This document shows positions 12,467 to 24,364 of a stretch of 64,000 nt of DNA, piece after piece. The stretch comes from Primulina eburnea (Eukaryota; Streptophyta; Magnoliopsida; Lamiales; Gesneriaceae), in assembly GCF_022965805.1 (NCBI RefSeq), contig NC_133101.1:20989054-21053053 (forward strand). The letters are read 5' to 3'. The position numbers and the translations under genes were made by a program. The stretch's first letter is position 1, and every line of letters starts with the position of its first letter. The notes under the pieces are model-generated. The model was not told where the DNA came from, did no database searches, and worked only from the letters and a program-made list of their open reading frames with translations.

Positions 12467-13760
12467 TGTAACAACCCAAAATGTTGATATGCTTAATCAA
12501 AATTTAATTTAATGGATAATAATAAGAATAACAATAATAATAAAATAACAACAATAATAAATTAAACTATTTAGTCTTGCAAAAAGCTGGACATAAATAA
12601 ATAATTTGCCTATACATTAATCTAAATAATGTCTAAAAGGCTTGGAATGATATAAATAAAAATGCATCTAAATAATTTTTGTAAGTTAATTATATGAAAT
12701 TATAAAGTTGTTTTAAGAGAAAAGTGATTCTAGAATTTTTTTTTTTGTACAAATGACCTAAAAATGAAACAAAATAAAAAATTACATAAAATTATACTAC
12801 ATCAAATAAATAAAAAGTTATATAATAAACTAAAAATACAATATGCACATATAAAAGAAATAATTTGAGTTTCGAAATATTATATTAATGAAAAATATAT
12901 ATTAGTAATTAATTTTAAAGAAAAACTGTGCCACAAATTCAGGCCAACACTTGGCTATGTATAGCGACTCACCTCATCTCAATTTGCCTATAAATAAGCC
13001 TCGCATGATGCATTTCATCAAATTAAACAAGTGAAATTTGTGGCTTTGGAGAAAAAGATAGAGGAATTGGAGTAGGAAAATAGTGAAAAATAGAATAAAA
13101 ATTAGAGAAAATTAAATAACAAACCATTTCAAATATTTTGAAATATTTACACAACACCACTATTCCTCCCAGAAATTAAAGTGTATAGGTGGTGTAACAA
13201 AATCATCCATAGATTTCTCACATAAATTCAAGATTCCAGAAGAACAATTCTATAAAAAATTCCAGAAAGTCTGTTATAAAGTCTATATTACTCCTACTTT
13301 TTAAATGATTTCAATTAGCTTTATTAATAAAAAAGTATTCAAAAATTTTCTGGTCTACAATTTATGCTCACCCATCGTCCTTAAAGTCATAGAAAATACA
13401 GTTCTTGGTAACCAAAATCGAGCTTCATCAATATTGTAGTTTTGCGAAATTTGTTGTTAATTGGCTAAGCATTAAAAAAAATTCATGAACAAAATCTGTA
13501 GATTGGCATGAGACGAATCCACTGTAAATTTTCCGGTCAGGCATGGAGGCCAGAGCTCAGTCGTGCGCTAGCAAATCTACGCGTGTAGGACACACGACGT
13601 AATGTTTCATGGATTTCTGAGTCAAATTATGCAATATTTTTAGGCATTTTTGGAAAATTTTGTAATTTTTGGACTTGTATTTTAATTTATATGAATTTCT
13701 AAAGATTAAAATTTTAACTAGCTTGAGTTTGGCATGAAAATGATTTTTTTAAAGGTTCCA
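12467..13760 (+). repeat. LTR-like sequence with a TATA box
   Basis: Begins TGTAACAACCCAAAATG, a start style common to plant Ty3/gypsy LTRs, is AT-rich, and has a TATA box (cctataaataagcc at 12987-13000). I could not find a clear CA end with a matching target duplication, so the right boundary is approximate and this may be a fragment. No ORF. Confidence 0.4.
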
Positions 13761-14581
13761 ACATCGATTACCGATCATAATTAGTGTGACATCACTCAAA
13801 TTATCATAACAAATTCTTTTTGTAATAAATTTAATAAAAACAAAACTAATTATTTAAGAAGAAAAAAGCTATCTTAAAATTTGTTACGATATATTTTTGA
13901 AGAAAAAATACTAAAATTATTAAATAATAATTTGTTACGATATTTTAAAAATGTCATATATCAATAGTCTAATTAAAAAATTTGTCGATATATTTACAAA
14001 AAATTTCTCAACGTAGAGAAAAAATAAATTTACCTAAATTGGCTTGAGTATGTTTCTGTAAGACAGTCTCTCTATATTAATGGGAGAATTGACTCGAACT
14101 ATATCTTGAGTAAAAATAATAATTTTGACATAAAAAATATTTTTCACGAGTCGGATCAGATAAAGGATTCGTCTTACAAATTGACTAATGAGACAATTTT
14201 ATAAAAGTTTTTATAAATTAGTTTTAATACTTTCTTATATTTAATAAAAAAAAGTGTATAAAAAACATTATGTGTTTATAGCAATATTTTAAAAAATCAT
14301 TTGAAGACATATTGTGCATTTTAGAGTAAAAGAATAAATATGAAGTATATTTTAAAAAATTAAAGTGTAAATAAAACTATCTTAAATGTGTATATAAATC
14401 GTTTTATTTCATTTATTTTCGGTTATTATTTTAGGTTTTTTTGTGTTACTTTTATATTTAGTTCTCCATATTCTCTTAAATATTAAATAAATCATAATTT
14501 TTTTTTTATAAAATTAAGCTTTTCAACTTTTTATTGAAGAATGTTTCATGATATTTTTATATATTTATTGTTCATACATCA

Positions 14582-14625
<44 letters not shown>

Positions 14626-15260
14626 TAGTTAAAATTTAGTATAAATATTTTTTAACTTATAAAAAAACAATTAAAACTTTTAATCAAAATTTTCTTCTGT
14701 AATAGTTGTTTTTTTAAAAAATATTTATTTATTTATTAAATTTGGATAGATTAATAATATATGACTTTTAATATCTTTTTCTATTCTTTTTATTAGTTAC
14801 TATTTAACTCAATCAATATTTCAAATACATAATTCAATTTAACGACATGATTGTTATCTTTATTTCAGTATGATCTATAATAGTATAAAAAATTTATATA
14901 ATAATTTAATATATTAATTATATCAATAATCTTAAATAATTATTTAAACGATCATATTTATTAATTTTAATAAATCGTACATCGCTCTGCTTAGAAATTA
15001 ATTGGTATTATCACCAATGTGATGTTATGATTTTGGCTCCAATTCAGTACCATTTTTAACATCAATATGATGTTATGATTTTTCTCCAATCCAACACCAT
15101 TTTTAATGTTGGATTGTAGCAACTCCATATATTTTGCTTGTGGCAGCACAGTAAATCTGTGACATGTATTTTTTTTAAAAAAAAATTGAAATAATTTTAT
15201 TATTTTATCTTTTAATTAAAGAATACATTTTATATCATTCTTTATTTTTTAATTTATTTT
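13761..15260. other. AT-rich intergenic DNA with a (TTA)n microsatellite and a degenerate MITE
   Basis: No gene seen. A (att)n run of about 45 bp lies at 14579-14625. At about 14045-14215 a diverged relative of the gtctcac MITE family appears (taagacagtctc...gtcttacaaattgac). Two copies of a ~60-bp unit with caatatgatgttatgatttt lie at 15015-15120. Confidence 0.6.
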
Positions 15261-15443
15261 AGAGTGAGTCTCATGTGAGACCGTCTCACGGGTCATAATC
15301 CGTGAGACGGGTCAACCCTATCCATATTCACAATAAAAAGTAATGCTGATCTCAGCATCAAAAGTGATATTTTTTCATGGGTGACCCAAATAAGAGATCC
15401 GTCTCACAAAAACGACCCGTGAGACCGTCTCACACAAGTTTTT
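15261..15443. mobile_element. MITE with tgtgagaccgtctcac inverted repeats
   Basis: A 183-bp non-coding element. Both ends carry the self-complementary tgagaccgtctcac: one arm after agagtgagtctca, the other before acaagttttt. A second member lies in opposite orientation at 39702-39893, with the same ends and a matching middle (cttatttgg...tgaatat). No transposase inside; superfamily not assigned. Confidence 0.75.
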
Positions 15444-17233
15444 GCCTTTATTTTATTGTTCCCATGAAGACTTGGGTGTTCTTAAATCACTGGAAGGGAA
15501 AAAAAATGAACATCTGATATTAAATTAATTATGCAACACAAAAAAACAATATTAAATATTTGAATTATTTTATTGTTCCCATAAAGACTAAATTAATAAG
15601 TCTACGTAGTTCACATTGAGTATTTTTATTATTTATTTATTTTTTATAATGAACAAAAAATTCTCGAAATCTTGTATTTTCGTCATTGACCATCATTTCT
15701 ATGTCTAGAGTGCTTCCATTGCATCTTGAATAGGTACAAGGTGCACTGAGATCACGTTCATCTTCACTAATAATGTTGTGGTTGATATTCAAGCTATAAT
15801 TATGTAACATAAATCATTTTACGCCAAGAACATGTTGAATATGCAACGATCGCAAATTGAGATTGAAGAACACCTAATGCACGCTTCACATCTTTTCTAA
15901 TTATGTCAGATTACATGTACGTGACCGAAAAAAAAGTGTGTAGAACTGATTGTGTAAAAATAGATAAATTAATATGTTAAGATCGGTGCAACAGTTTAGA
16001 GGGCGAGTGAATAAACTATTCTCGGTTAATCCAATATTTTCTTGACTTTTAGTTGTGTTAGAAATCAAGAGTATTTTTCTTAATCTTGATCAATCAATTG
16101 AACCAGTAAAGTAGTATTAAGTGCGAAAACCATTCCAATAGATACAATGACATAGTTCAATGAGGATGAATAATCAACAGAACCGGTAAATCAAATATTA
16201 TAAATAAGAGTAGTTTGCTGAAATTAAAAGAGACAATATGTTTTTATGGAAGTTTCGAAGACAATTTTTTCAATGTTTCTCTTCACTTCTTCCGTCTAAA
16301 AGATTTCACTAGAAGAATAAGGAGATATCTTCTTCGGTGTATTTGGAAACTAACTAAATGCAACCAATTTGTGTACTCCATTCAACACATGGATACATGA
16401 GATCTTACCTATGTGGTATTACTCTCACTTCATTTCACAAGTAAGATCTTGTCACACATACAATTTCGAAAAAAAAAAGATCTTGCTCCAACTTGCCTCA
16501 CAAATTTAGTCAATACCTCAAATCAAAAGCAATGTAATACAATTTTTGTGTGCAAGCATTTTATCAAATATGTTGCAGAGATAACTCACTTATTTTAAGA
16601 TTAGACCTCCATTTTAGAACAACGATATCCAACTACAAAGAACGATCAGAGTCGAGTCGAGCCGAGTCGAGTCGAGTATAAAACTATTTAAATTCATGTT
16701 CAACTTGAAAATACAAAAGGAAACTTCAACCCCATTGAGTACTTTTATTTTAATTTACTTAAGGCTATATTTTATTTTAACTTTTTTTTTTTTGATTTCT
16801 ATATTTTATTTTAACTACTAAATAAATATAGGTATGTTTCTTAAAAAATAAATAGATATCTATATTCCCATTTTGAATTTTTTTAGAATTCATAAAATAA
16901 ATTGAAGAAAATTTATATAAAATATTTTTTTTATATGTATTATATATATTTAATAGAAAAAGTTATTGTCGATGACTTGTATATAATCTCACAACAAGAT
17001 TTTAAGTTTGTATAAATGGACCAATTATAATAATATATTCTCTAATTTTTAAAAAAATATATAGAAAAGCTGTTAGTTTTTTTATTTAAAAAAAAACAAA
17101 AGGGAAATACACTACTTTATTTAGTTGGAATTGGAATAAATAATAATAAGAATATGTGAGATAAATAAATACATGTGAACAACCATTGATAATCGAATAT
17201 AAAGCAAGCAAATAATCTCTGATTCGTAGGTTT
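15444..17233. other. AT-rich sequence upstream of the PRP38 gene
   Basis: No gene or clear element seen. There is a short gagtcgagtcgagccgag minirepeat near 16650-16677 and several poly-A/T runs. The final few hundred bases should contain the PRP38 promoter, but no confident TATA box is visible. Confidence 0.5.
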
Positions 17234-17241
17234 TAGGGTTT
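17234..17241 (-). promoter_or_regulatory. Telo-box-like motif upstream of PRP38
   Basis: tagggttt on the plus strand (AAACCCTA on the minus) lies 15 bp before the ATG, inside the likely 5' UTR or core promoter. Such boxes are frequent in promoters of plant ribosomal and RNA-processing genes; regulation here is inferred, not shown. Confidence 0.45.
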
Positions 17242-17255
17242 GGGAAATTTCTCAA

Positions 17256-20106
17256 ATGGCGAATCGAACAGATCCTCTCGCCAAGAGCATACGAGGTACG
17301 AACCCTCAAAACTTGGTAGAGAAGATTTTGCGTTCCAAGATTTATCAAAACACCTACTGGAAGGAGCAATGCTTCGGCCTCACGGCGGAGACGCTGGTCG
17401 ACAAGGCCATGGAGCTCGACCACCTCGGCGGTACGCACGGAGGGAACCGGAAGCCCACCCCTTTCATCTGCCTTGTCATGAAGATGCTCCAGATTCAGCC
17501 CGACAAGGAAATCGTCGTTGAATTTATCAAAAACCCCGAATACAAGTATTTTTCTACTTTTCTGCATTTCGGCTGTGACAGTAGTGAGTTGGGATTCATT
17601 CAATTGAGCTTATGGAATTGGAAGTGACTGAACTTTCGAACTTATGCTAATTGTTAGCTATTTTTTTTTGTTTTACTGTCGTTCGATTACCAATTATCTG
17701 CCTGTGCTCGCAGGATTCCGTGAAAATAAAATTCTATTAACTTTTGTTAATGAAACGGTTGTGGTGTCCGTGTTTCTTAGAATCGGAATTTATAAAAAAA
17801 AACTACTCAATTTCAGGTTCAAAAAGAAGATTACATGTTGATGTCATTTGTTGTCAGATTTCTTTCTTTCTTGGTGTCTCGAATAAAACTCCGGCATCAC
17901 TTGTTTTTGCTTGCAGATATGTTCGTGTGCTAGGTGCCTTTTATTTGCGGCTCACAGGGACAGATGTTGACGTGTATCATTACCTCGAACCATTGTACAA
18001 TGATTACAGAAAACTGAGGCTTAAGCTTAATGATGGAAGTAAGGTTTCTGACCTTTTTTATTTTTTCTTAATATGGTCTTTGTATAGATCATAATTTTCT
18101 GTGTCATCCTAATTTATATCTACCTTACTTGACTTGTATCAGAATTCACGTTGACACATGTTGATGAGTTTATTGATGAACTCCTGACAAGAGATTACTC
18201 TTGCGATATTGCATTGCCACGGATCAAGAAAAGGTATCTGGAAGATAAAGTACTATTTTTTACCCTTGGCATACATTCTTATCAAGACCGTGTGTTCTCT
18301 TTGAACATCCGCAAGTCCCGATTTTGTGATAGTTGTTTTAACTTGCATTGTCTGTCTCAAGTATCTTTCTCTCCTCTTCCTCCTTGGTTTCCTTCCCTCA
18401 ATTTAATATCTGTATGTTATGGTCACGCTGTGATGCTTTAGGTACTCATAACTGTTCATTTTTACTTTTTTCAGACTGACACTTGAAGCAATTGGTACTC
18501 TCGAACCTCGAAGAAGTGCTCTTGAAGATGATTTTGAGGAGGATGAAGAAAAGGATGAAGACGACCAGCTTGCAAATGGAATAGATTCTGGGGATCATGA
18601 CAAGGTCCAGCAGTCATCCATTTTGGTGAAATTCGATTTCTTTCCTGCTGGTTTCTTGTTTGATAACTTATATTTACTTGCAGGATTACTATAGCGCACG
18701 AAGTCCAACTAGGGACAGAGATCGAGATAGGAAACGAGATAGCCATAGATACAGGTATGCCTTACTCCATGGGCCTCTTTATGTCTTCTCCAGTTGAGTT
18801 GTGACGTTCTTGTCGTTTAATAGTACAACACGCCAAAGCCACTTTCTGCCCATACACAGCAGGATCATACATAGTTTTGGTTTGTGATGGATGAACATGC
18901 TATTTTATTTTTAGAAACTTGTTTGGAATACTTAATTTTTTTTAACATTCAGGCGATTTATTCAGTGATTGCTGGATAGTCATTGATCATATACACTTCT
19001 GGTGCTTGAATGTAAATTTACTCTGTTGTTTTATGGGGCACCGAATCCGATGATATCATTGATTGTGATGGTTATTAATGTTATGCATAATATATTTTCT
19101 ATTGTTGTATTATGGTATGAGAGTATGAGACTAGGAGTTATTTTCCCAACTTTTAAAATTTCTCTTATCCATCAAAACAACAAGTTAGTTGGAAGCTGTG
19201 TTTAAAGCAAACTCAAGCAATCACATGTACTCACATGTTCAACCAACATGGCATTTCAAGCCAAAAATGGCTTATACAGCTTCCTATATCATTATATTGT
19301 GATCCTGCCAGGTTTCTCTGCACTGGCAGTGTGCAGCTGAGAAGTATGATGGATCGTACAATCTTGAATTTCTGCAGTTTTTTCTTTTGAACAATATTCG
19401 CTTTTTTTTTATTTCTTCTTTTAACCAGTGTTAATAGTTCTAAAATTTTGTTTACGTTTTATCTGATCCATTTGATGAAATTTCTGTTTTCTTGATTTTG
19501 GGTGATTAGTAGTGTTAACTTGACTACCCCTAGCCCCAAACAAACCAAAAGAAGGCCTTCTAATTGTTTTGATTCGGTTACCAGAAATCATTGAATTGAA
19601 TGGTATCATGAAGTTCGGGCTAATCAACCGCGTGAACTTTCAGGGATAGAGATTATGCCAGAGATCGGGATTATGACAGAGAGTATGATAGAGACTATGG
19701 TAGGGGACGCGATAGAGATAGAGAAAGAGACAGGGATAGAGAAAGAGGTAGGGACCGACATCGCTTAAGAGACGAAGATGATTATGGTCGTGAGAGAGAC
19801 AGGGAAAGGGATAGGGAAGGCAGGGAGAGGGAGAGGCGAGACAGGGAGCGTGGGAGAAGAAGCTATTCAAGGAGCCGAAGTAGAAGCAGAGATCGCAAGG
19901 ATCGTGATGGCGATGATCGTCGCAAGAAGCATCGAAGTTCCAGTCCAAAAAGGCGAGTAGAGGGGCCTGATGATGCTCGGGATGAACCAAAAAAGAAGAA
20001 AGAAAAGAAGGCAAAGAAGGATGATGGAACAGACCACCCTGATCCTGAGATTGCAGAACAAAACAGGCTTAGAGCATCCCTGGGACTGAAGCCTCTCAAG
20101 CTGTGA
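17256..20106 (+). CDS. PRP38: PRP38-type pre-mRNA-splicing factor (six exons)
   Basis: Exons 17256-17545, 17917-18038, 18143-18233, 18475-18604, 18684-18754 and 19644-20106 join in frame with GT-AG introns to give 388 residues. Residues 1 to about 170 form the PRP38 domain (MANRTDPLAKSIRGTNPQN; LGAFYLRLTGTDVDVYHYLE), the spliceosomal core needed for catalytic activation of the U4/U6.U5 tri-snRNP. Next come an acidic stretch (DDFEEDEEKDEDD), a long RD/RE/RS-repeat region encoded mostly by exon 6, a lysine-rich block and a conserved tail (PEIAEQNRLRASLGLKPL). Length is near the ~355 residues I recall for the Arabidopsis homologue. Residue 169 is Leu where I recall Trp in relatives. It should act in the nucleus. 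The gene converges on the minus-strand gene ending at 20486. It appears intact. Confidence 0.93.
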
Positions 20107-20485
20107 GAATTTTTTTTATTCAGTTTCTGTTGTTTACTTCCTTTTCGTATGGATTGGGGGAATCATAGTATGGATAGTGCAGGCAGTAGTATTGAAAAAT
20201 GTTGTGTGTCGGCTGTATTTTTCTGTCTTTTGACATTTTGATCTGAATTAAATGAAGTTCTGGTCTCTCTTGCGAGTACCAATTACTGGGTGAATTTGTC
20301 CTCGTGTCTTCCGTGTATGATTATAGAAACTTTGTACTCTCTTGCAAGCACACAATAGACAACAAGCTTGACTGTAAATATGCCCATAACGAAAAACAAA
20401 TACATCTTATCTTGTGCAACCCTGGAAAAACCTGATGGTATCAACCATCAGGTTTGGTGACAATGTTCTAAAAACCCTGAATCTT

Positions 20486-21268
20486 CTAGCAGTCCCATGT
20501 TTTTTCATTTGGAATAACATCTTCTGGTAATAGAATTCCAGCTTCATCGTAATGAAGTGCACCTGATACATTTAATGGCCTGCACTTTTCTCCCATCAGT
20601 ATTCTTTTCTTGCATAGCTCCATTTGTCTTTCATCTTCCTCTTCTTCATCCTTCGGCTTTTCTCCTTGGATCATGGTTCTTTTTCCCCCGATCTCGAGGT
20701 TTCTAATCCGTGCATAACTGGCCTTAATACCAGCTTGTTTGGTACCATTTATCATATCATTGTCCGCTCTAACTTTTTTCCATTTCTTCAAATGGAAACC
20801 GTTGCTCTTTCTGAAGATCCTAGTGAAGCTCGAGGACTTAAGTAGAGACTGGTCGCTGACCTCACGAATCTGTTTCTTGTGGTTCTCATCATCATTCTCA
20901 CGTCTCCCCTGTTTATCAATGTTTGTCAATGCTAGCTCATCCTCTTCGAAAATCACCGTCTCTTTTTCTTCTGTAGATTCTTCTTCATCATCACTTGTGT
21001 ACACCGACATTTCTTTAGCATTTCTGCTGCCACAAGCGCTGGAGATGATTGTGCCAATCCCCTTTGGTAATTCTTTTCGAATTTTCTGCCCATTTTCCCT
21101 ATTCTTGTAATTTTCACTGCTTTGGCTTCCTTTGTGCTTGGATTTGGCTAGAATTTTGGGAAACTTGACTCTTATTCTGCATGGATTTATACTAATGCTG
21201 ATGAGGTGAGGATCTTTATTTTTAGAATTTGCCATTTTGGGTTTCTTCATCTTCACAGGAATCGCCAT
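20486..21268 (-). CDS. Plant protein of unknown function, 260 aa, single exon
   Basis: An uninterrupted 260-codon frame from ATG 21268 to a stop at 20486, tail to tail with PRP38 and 379 bp from its stop. The product is hydrophilic, with no signal peptide or membrane segment. The N terminus is lysine-rich (KMKKPKMANSKNKDPH), an acidic patch lies near residues 92-110 (DDEEESTEEKETVIFEEDE), and a second acidic run (KDEEEEDERQ) comes near residue 205. The C-terminal 45 residues, with ELCKKRILMGEKCRPLN and HYDEAGILLPEDVIP, look like the conserved part and resemble a family of uncharacterised plant proteins I recognise only vaguely. Basic and acidic low-complexity blocks suggest a nuclear protein, but this is inference. 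Alternative: an ORF without function, unlikely given its length in an AT-rich region and the upstream G-boxes. Confidence 0.75.
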   Translation of the reverse strand: MAIPVKMKKPKMANSKNKDPHLISISINPCRIRVKFPKILAKSKHKGSQSSENYKNRENGQKIRKELPKGIGTIISSACGSRNAKEMSVYTSDDEEESTEEKETVIFEEDELALTNIDKQGRRENDDENHKKQIREVSDQSLLKSSSFTRIFRKSNGFHLKKWKKVRADNDMINGTKQAGIKASYARIRNLEIGGKRTMIQGEKPKDEEEEDERQMELCKKRILMGEKCRPLNVSGALHYDEAGILLPEDVIPNEKTWDC

Positions 21269-21401
21269 TTCTTTTAAGCTAAATCAGGTTTGGAGAAGTG
21301 GGTAAAGTTGGATGGAGTGTGGGGGAGGTGGGTGTTGAAAATGTCCTATTCTTGGGGAGGAAGTTGGTTTATGCCCTTCTATTTTTCTTTCGTCTAAATA
21401 A

Positions 21402-21494
21402 CACGTGCGCATTAATCCATTTAAAACAAAGTAGGATGTCAGTCAAATGTGGATGAATGGCCCGGCCCGGCCCACCCTTTTAAACTAACACGTG
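21402..21494 (-). promoter_or_regulatory. Two G-box (CACGTG) motifs upstream of the minus-strand gene
   Basis: CACGTG occurs at 21402-21407 and 21489-21494, about 135 and 220 bp upstream of the ATG at 21268. G-boxes bind bHLH and bZIP factors; the pair may regulate this gene, but no expression evidence is available. Confidence 0.4.
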
Positions 21495-21499
21495 TCAAA

Positions 21500-22226
21500 T
21501 TGTATGGTAATTTCATATGGCTTATGTTATTTTGGATTTATTTCATCCTACACATGTAGGCATTGCCCCATGTATATATATGTGTAATATTTATTTCTTC
21601 CATTCAAATATATACAATATTTATTCTAAAATAAAATCCAATATTTTGCTAAAAACGAAAATGGTCTGTTTTTTTTGTTGTTGTGTTTTTATAGTAATAG
21701 TAAAATAATTTAATAATATGCTATTATATATAATAAAATAAGTAATGCTTTCATATTAATTTTTAATTAGATAAATTGAAATTCTTCCACCAAAAGAACC
21801 ACGTCCTCATTCATTTCCATCCAAATAAAATAAATATGATAAAAATGAGTTTAGTTTTAATGATTTGGACGATTATTTATAATAAAAAGATGTGATCGAA
21901 TTAATATCCAACAAGGAGTTAGATAACACTCAATTAAGCCTTTTGATATATGATGTAATTATCAACAACTATTAATAGTGGCACATAAATTATGCGTGTG
22001 TGTACAAATATTTTACGTATAAATTAGACAAAAAAATCAGAATTACCTTATAGAATTTTTTTGGACGTATTCCAACATTTTCAATTCAGTATAAAAGAAG
22101 ACTGAAAAAACAAAAATAAAACGTGAAAGGAAGTTGAAGGAGTTTGAGAAAAAAAATGCATTTTGATTTGTAATTGTAGGTGGAGAAAGTTGACATTTTT
22201 TATTATCATTTTACCCCCTTTCAATA
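21500..22226. other. AT-rich intergenic DNA
   Basis: No gene seen. Homopolymer-rich and AT-rich; no repeat family recognised. Confidence 0.5.
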
Positions 22227-22234
22227 CCCGACTC

Positions 22235-22823
22235 TAGGGGTGTCAATCGTGTCGGGTGGGTCGGGTTTCGGGTCAACCCACGATTTTTTTTCAGCCCGAA
22301 CCCAACCCGAATCCGAAACAACCCGAAAACCCCCAACCCGAACACGAACCCGTCTAACTCGATTCAACCCGTCTAATCCATCTAACCCGAATTTTATTTA
22401 TTTTTTTTAAAAAAAATTAATGAAAAAAATTCGAAAAAATAAAAATAAAAATAAAAAATAAAAAATAATAATAATATTTTAATTTAAACATATAATAACA
22501 AAATTTCCGATTTAAATTTGAAAGTTAATTGTAGAAAATTAAAATTATATTTACTAAATCAAATAAAAAATAAAAAAAATATACAAAATAAATATTAAAT
22601 GATGAAAATTTATCATATAAATATACAATATATAAAAATATAGGTAATATTTTCAAAAAAAAAATCGGGTCAACCCGTGACCCAATCCGAAATCCGTCTA
22701 ACCTGACACTAACCCAAAGCCACCCAACCCGAACCCGAAAAACTCCAACCCAAACCTGTTTTTTTTTTTTTTTTTGTTGGGTCATGTCGGGTTGACGGAT
22801 CGTGTTGCATTTTGACACCTCTA
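22235..22823. mobile_element. Non-autonomous hAT-type MITE, 589 bp
   Basis: The left end taggggtgtcaa and the right end ttgacacctcta (reverse complement tagaggtgtcaa) are inverted repeats differing at one base. Flanks cccgactc (22227-22234) and tccaactc (22824-22831) form an 8-bp target duplication with two mismatches, as for hAT elements. Subterminal regions are packed with acccga/tcgggt repeats in opposite orientation at the two ends; the centre is AT-rich. No ORF. Confidence 0.8.
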
Positions 22824-22831
22824 TCCAACTC

Positions 22832-23688
22832 TGACATTGATGTTTGAGGAAATTTATATATAAGTACATTGGTATAACCGGATTGAGCCAAATAAGTTGG
22901 TAAGAGATCTGTTGCTTTATATAATAGTAAAATATTATTAGTGATTGTAATTTTGAGATTTTTGCATTTAAAAAGCTTAATTATACGACATAATTAATTT
23001 AAAATTTTAATATATCATCTATAAGATTTATTTATCATCATATTATCAAATTATAAATAATTATTAGAAAATAAAAATATCAATGTTGGAATAAAAAACA
23101 ATATTATTGGAATATTAATGTAAAATTTAGTATAAATGAGTTGAAGTTGATTTTTATATAGAATAAATGTAATGCAATTATAGTGCATAATATGGTGTAA
23201 CGAATTAGAGATGACCTAATAAGAGTACACTATTTTGCTAATCACTAATAGGTAGATAGTTGTGCTCGCCATATCAGATTTTGAGCTTTTCTTGGATTAT
23301 TTATTTAACACCAAATTTTTTCCCATTTTTGGTTTTGATTTTTTTAAACTTAATAATTTGATACATAATATATTGTAAATTCAAGTGAAGGCTATTTTTA
23401 CCCTATAAAGGATAAAAAGTTGCTAGTCTTTGGGGTAATAGATTTCTCACTTGACGGTTTATGTGGTAGGAGGTGCATTTCGGTATAAAATATTGTAGTT
23501 GTCCATAATATAAAAACAAATAAATCGATATTTTTGGCCAAGAATTTAGTTTTGTAAAGTTATGATATGTTTAATTTTTTATAAACAAATAAAAATATAT
23601 GAAAAGTTTAAAATATATATAATATTGTATTAAAAGAGAGATATTTTAGGAAATCTATAAAGTCATAAGATAGTTATTTAAAGCTACT
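22832..23688. other. AT-rich intergenic DNA
   Basis: No gene or recognisable element between the hAT MITE and the Tat LTR. Confidence 0.5.
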
Positions 23689-24364
23689 TGATATTCCGGA
23701 AAAGGCCCGAGTCATCTTTGGAATCGGGCGACGAAGAAAGTTGGAAATCCAGAGTTGGTTCCGTGAAGCGAAGAGGAGACCAGGTGGAAGTCAACTCGTG
23801 TAAATAAAGAGCACTATGTTTAAACCACCTCGAGCACGTATCAACCCAGGAAACCTATCAGACAACTACCAACTTGTACATGACAGCGTCCATGGTCTCA
23901 ATCGGTCAACACAAGAAGACTAAGTCAATAAATCATGAATATGTCCACCGATATTTAAGGGGATTGTTCCCCTCCACGATCTCAATTCATGCGGAAGCCA
24001 AGAAATGGGTCACGCCCTCACATCGTGGCCATTACCCGAGAATCTCAGAGTGGTCACCGACTCTGGTACCCTATAAATGCCAGTAGAGGTAAAATCAGAT
24101 AGTTCACTTTTATTGTCACAAGAACTTGCACTATATTATCTTAAAAACAATTTCTTTCATTTGCGTGAATATTTGATTGACTTAAGCGTACGAGTGATCA
24201 TGCTGAAAACCCTTCCAATGCCCCACTAACTTTTTTTGTGTTCAAGTGAGTAGACCATCTAGCTCGGGTTCATTCTACCCGATCACCGATACTCACTAGG
24301 AAGGAACACATCTTAGTCCGAGAAATTTCCCATTCAACTCACTTAATTTTCCCGAGAAGCATCA
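23689..24364 (+). repeat. 5' LTR of the Tat element
   Basis: Probable limits are TGATATTCCGG at 23689 and AGCATCA ending at 24364. A TATA box (ctataaatgc) lies at 24071-24080. Just after the LTR, ttgacccgtctgtgcg resembles a decayed TGGCGCCGTCTGTGGG tRNA-Arg primer site, the usual primer of Tat elements. Confidence 0.6.

Noticed and set aside
17121..17603. 160-codon minus-strand ORF over PRP38 exon 1
   Set aside because: Antisense shadow; the plus-strand exon has clear homology, splice sites and a conserved start.
19421..20099. Minus-strand ORFs opposite the PRP38 3' part
   Set aside because: They are reverse-frame shadows of intron 5 and of the RD/RE/RS repeat codons in exon 6.
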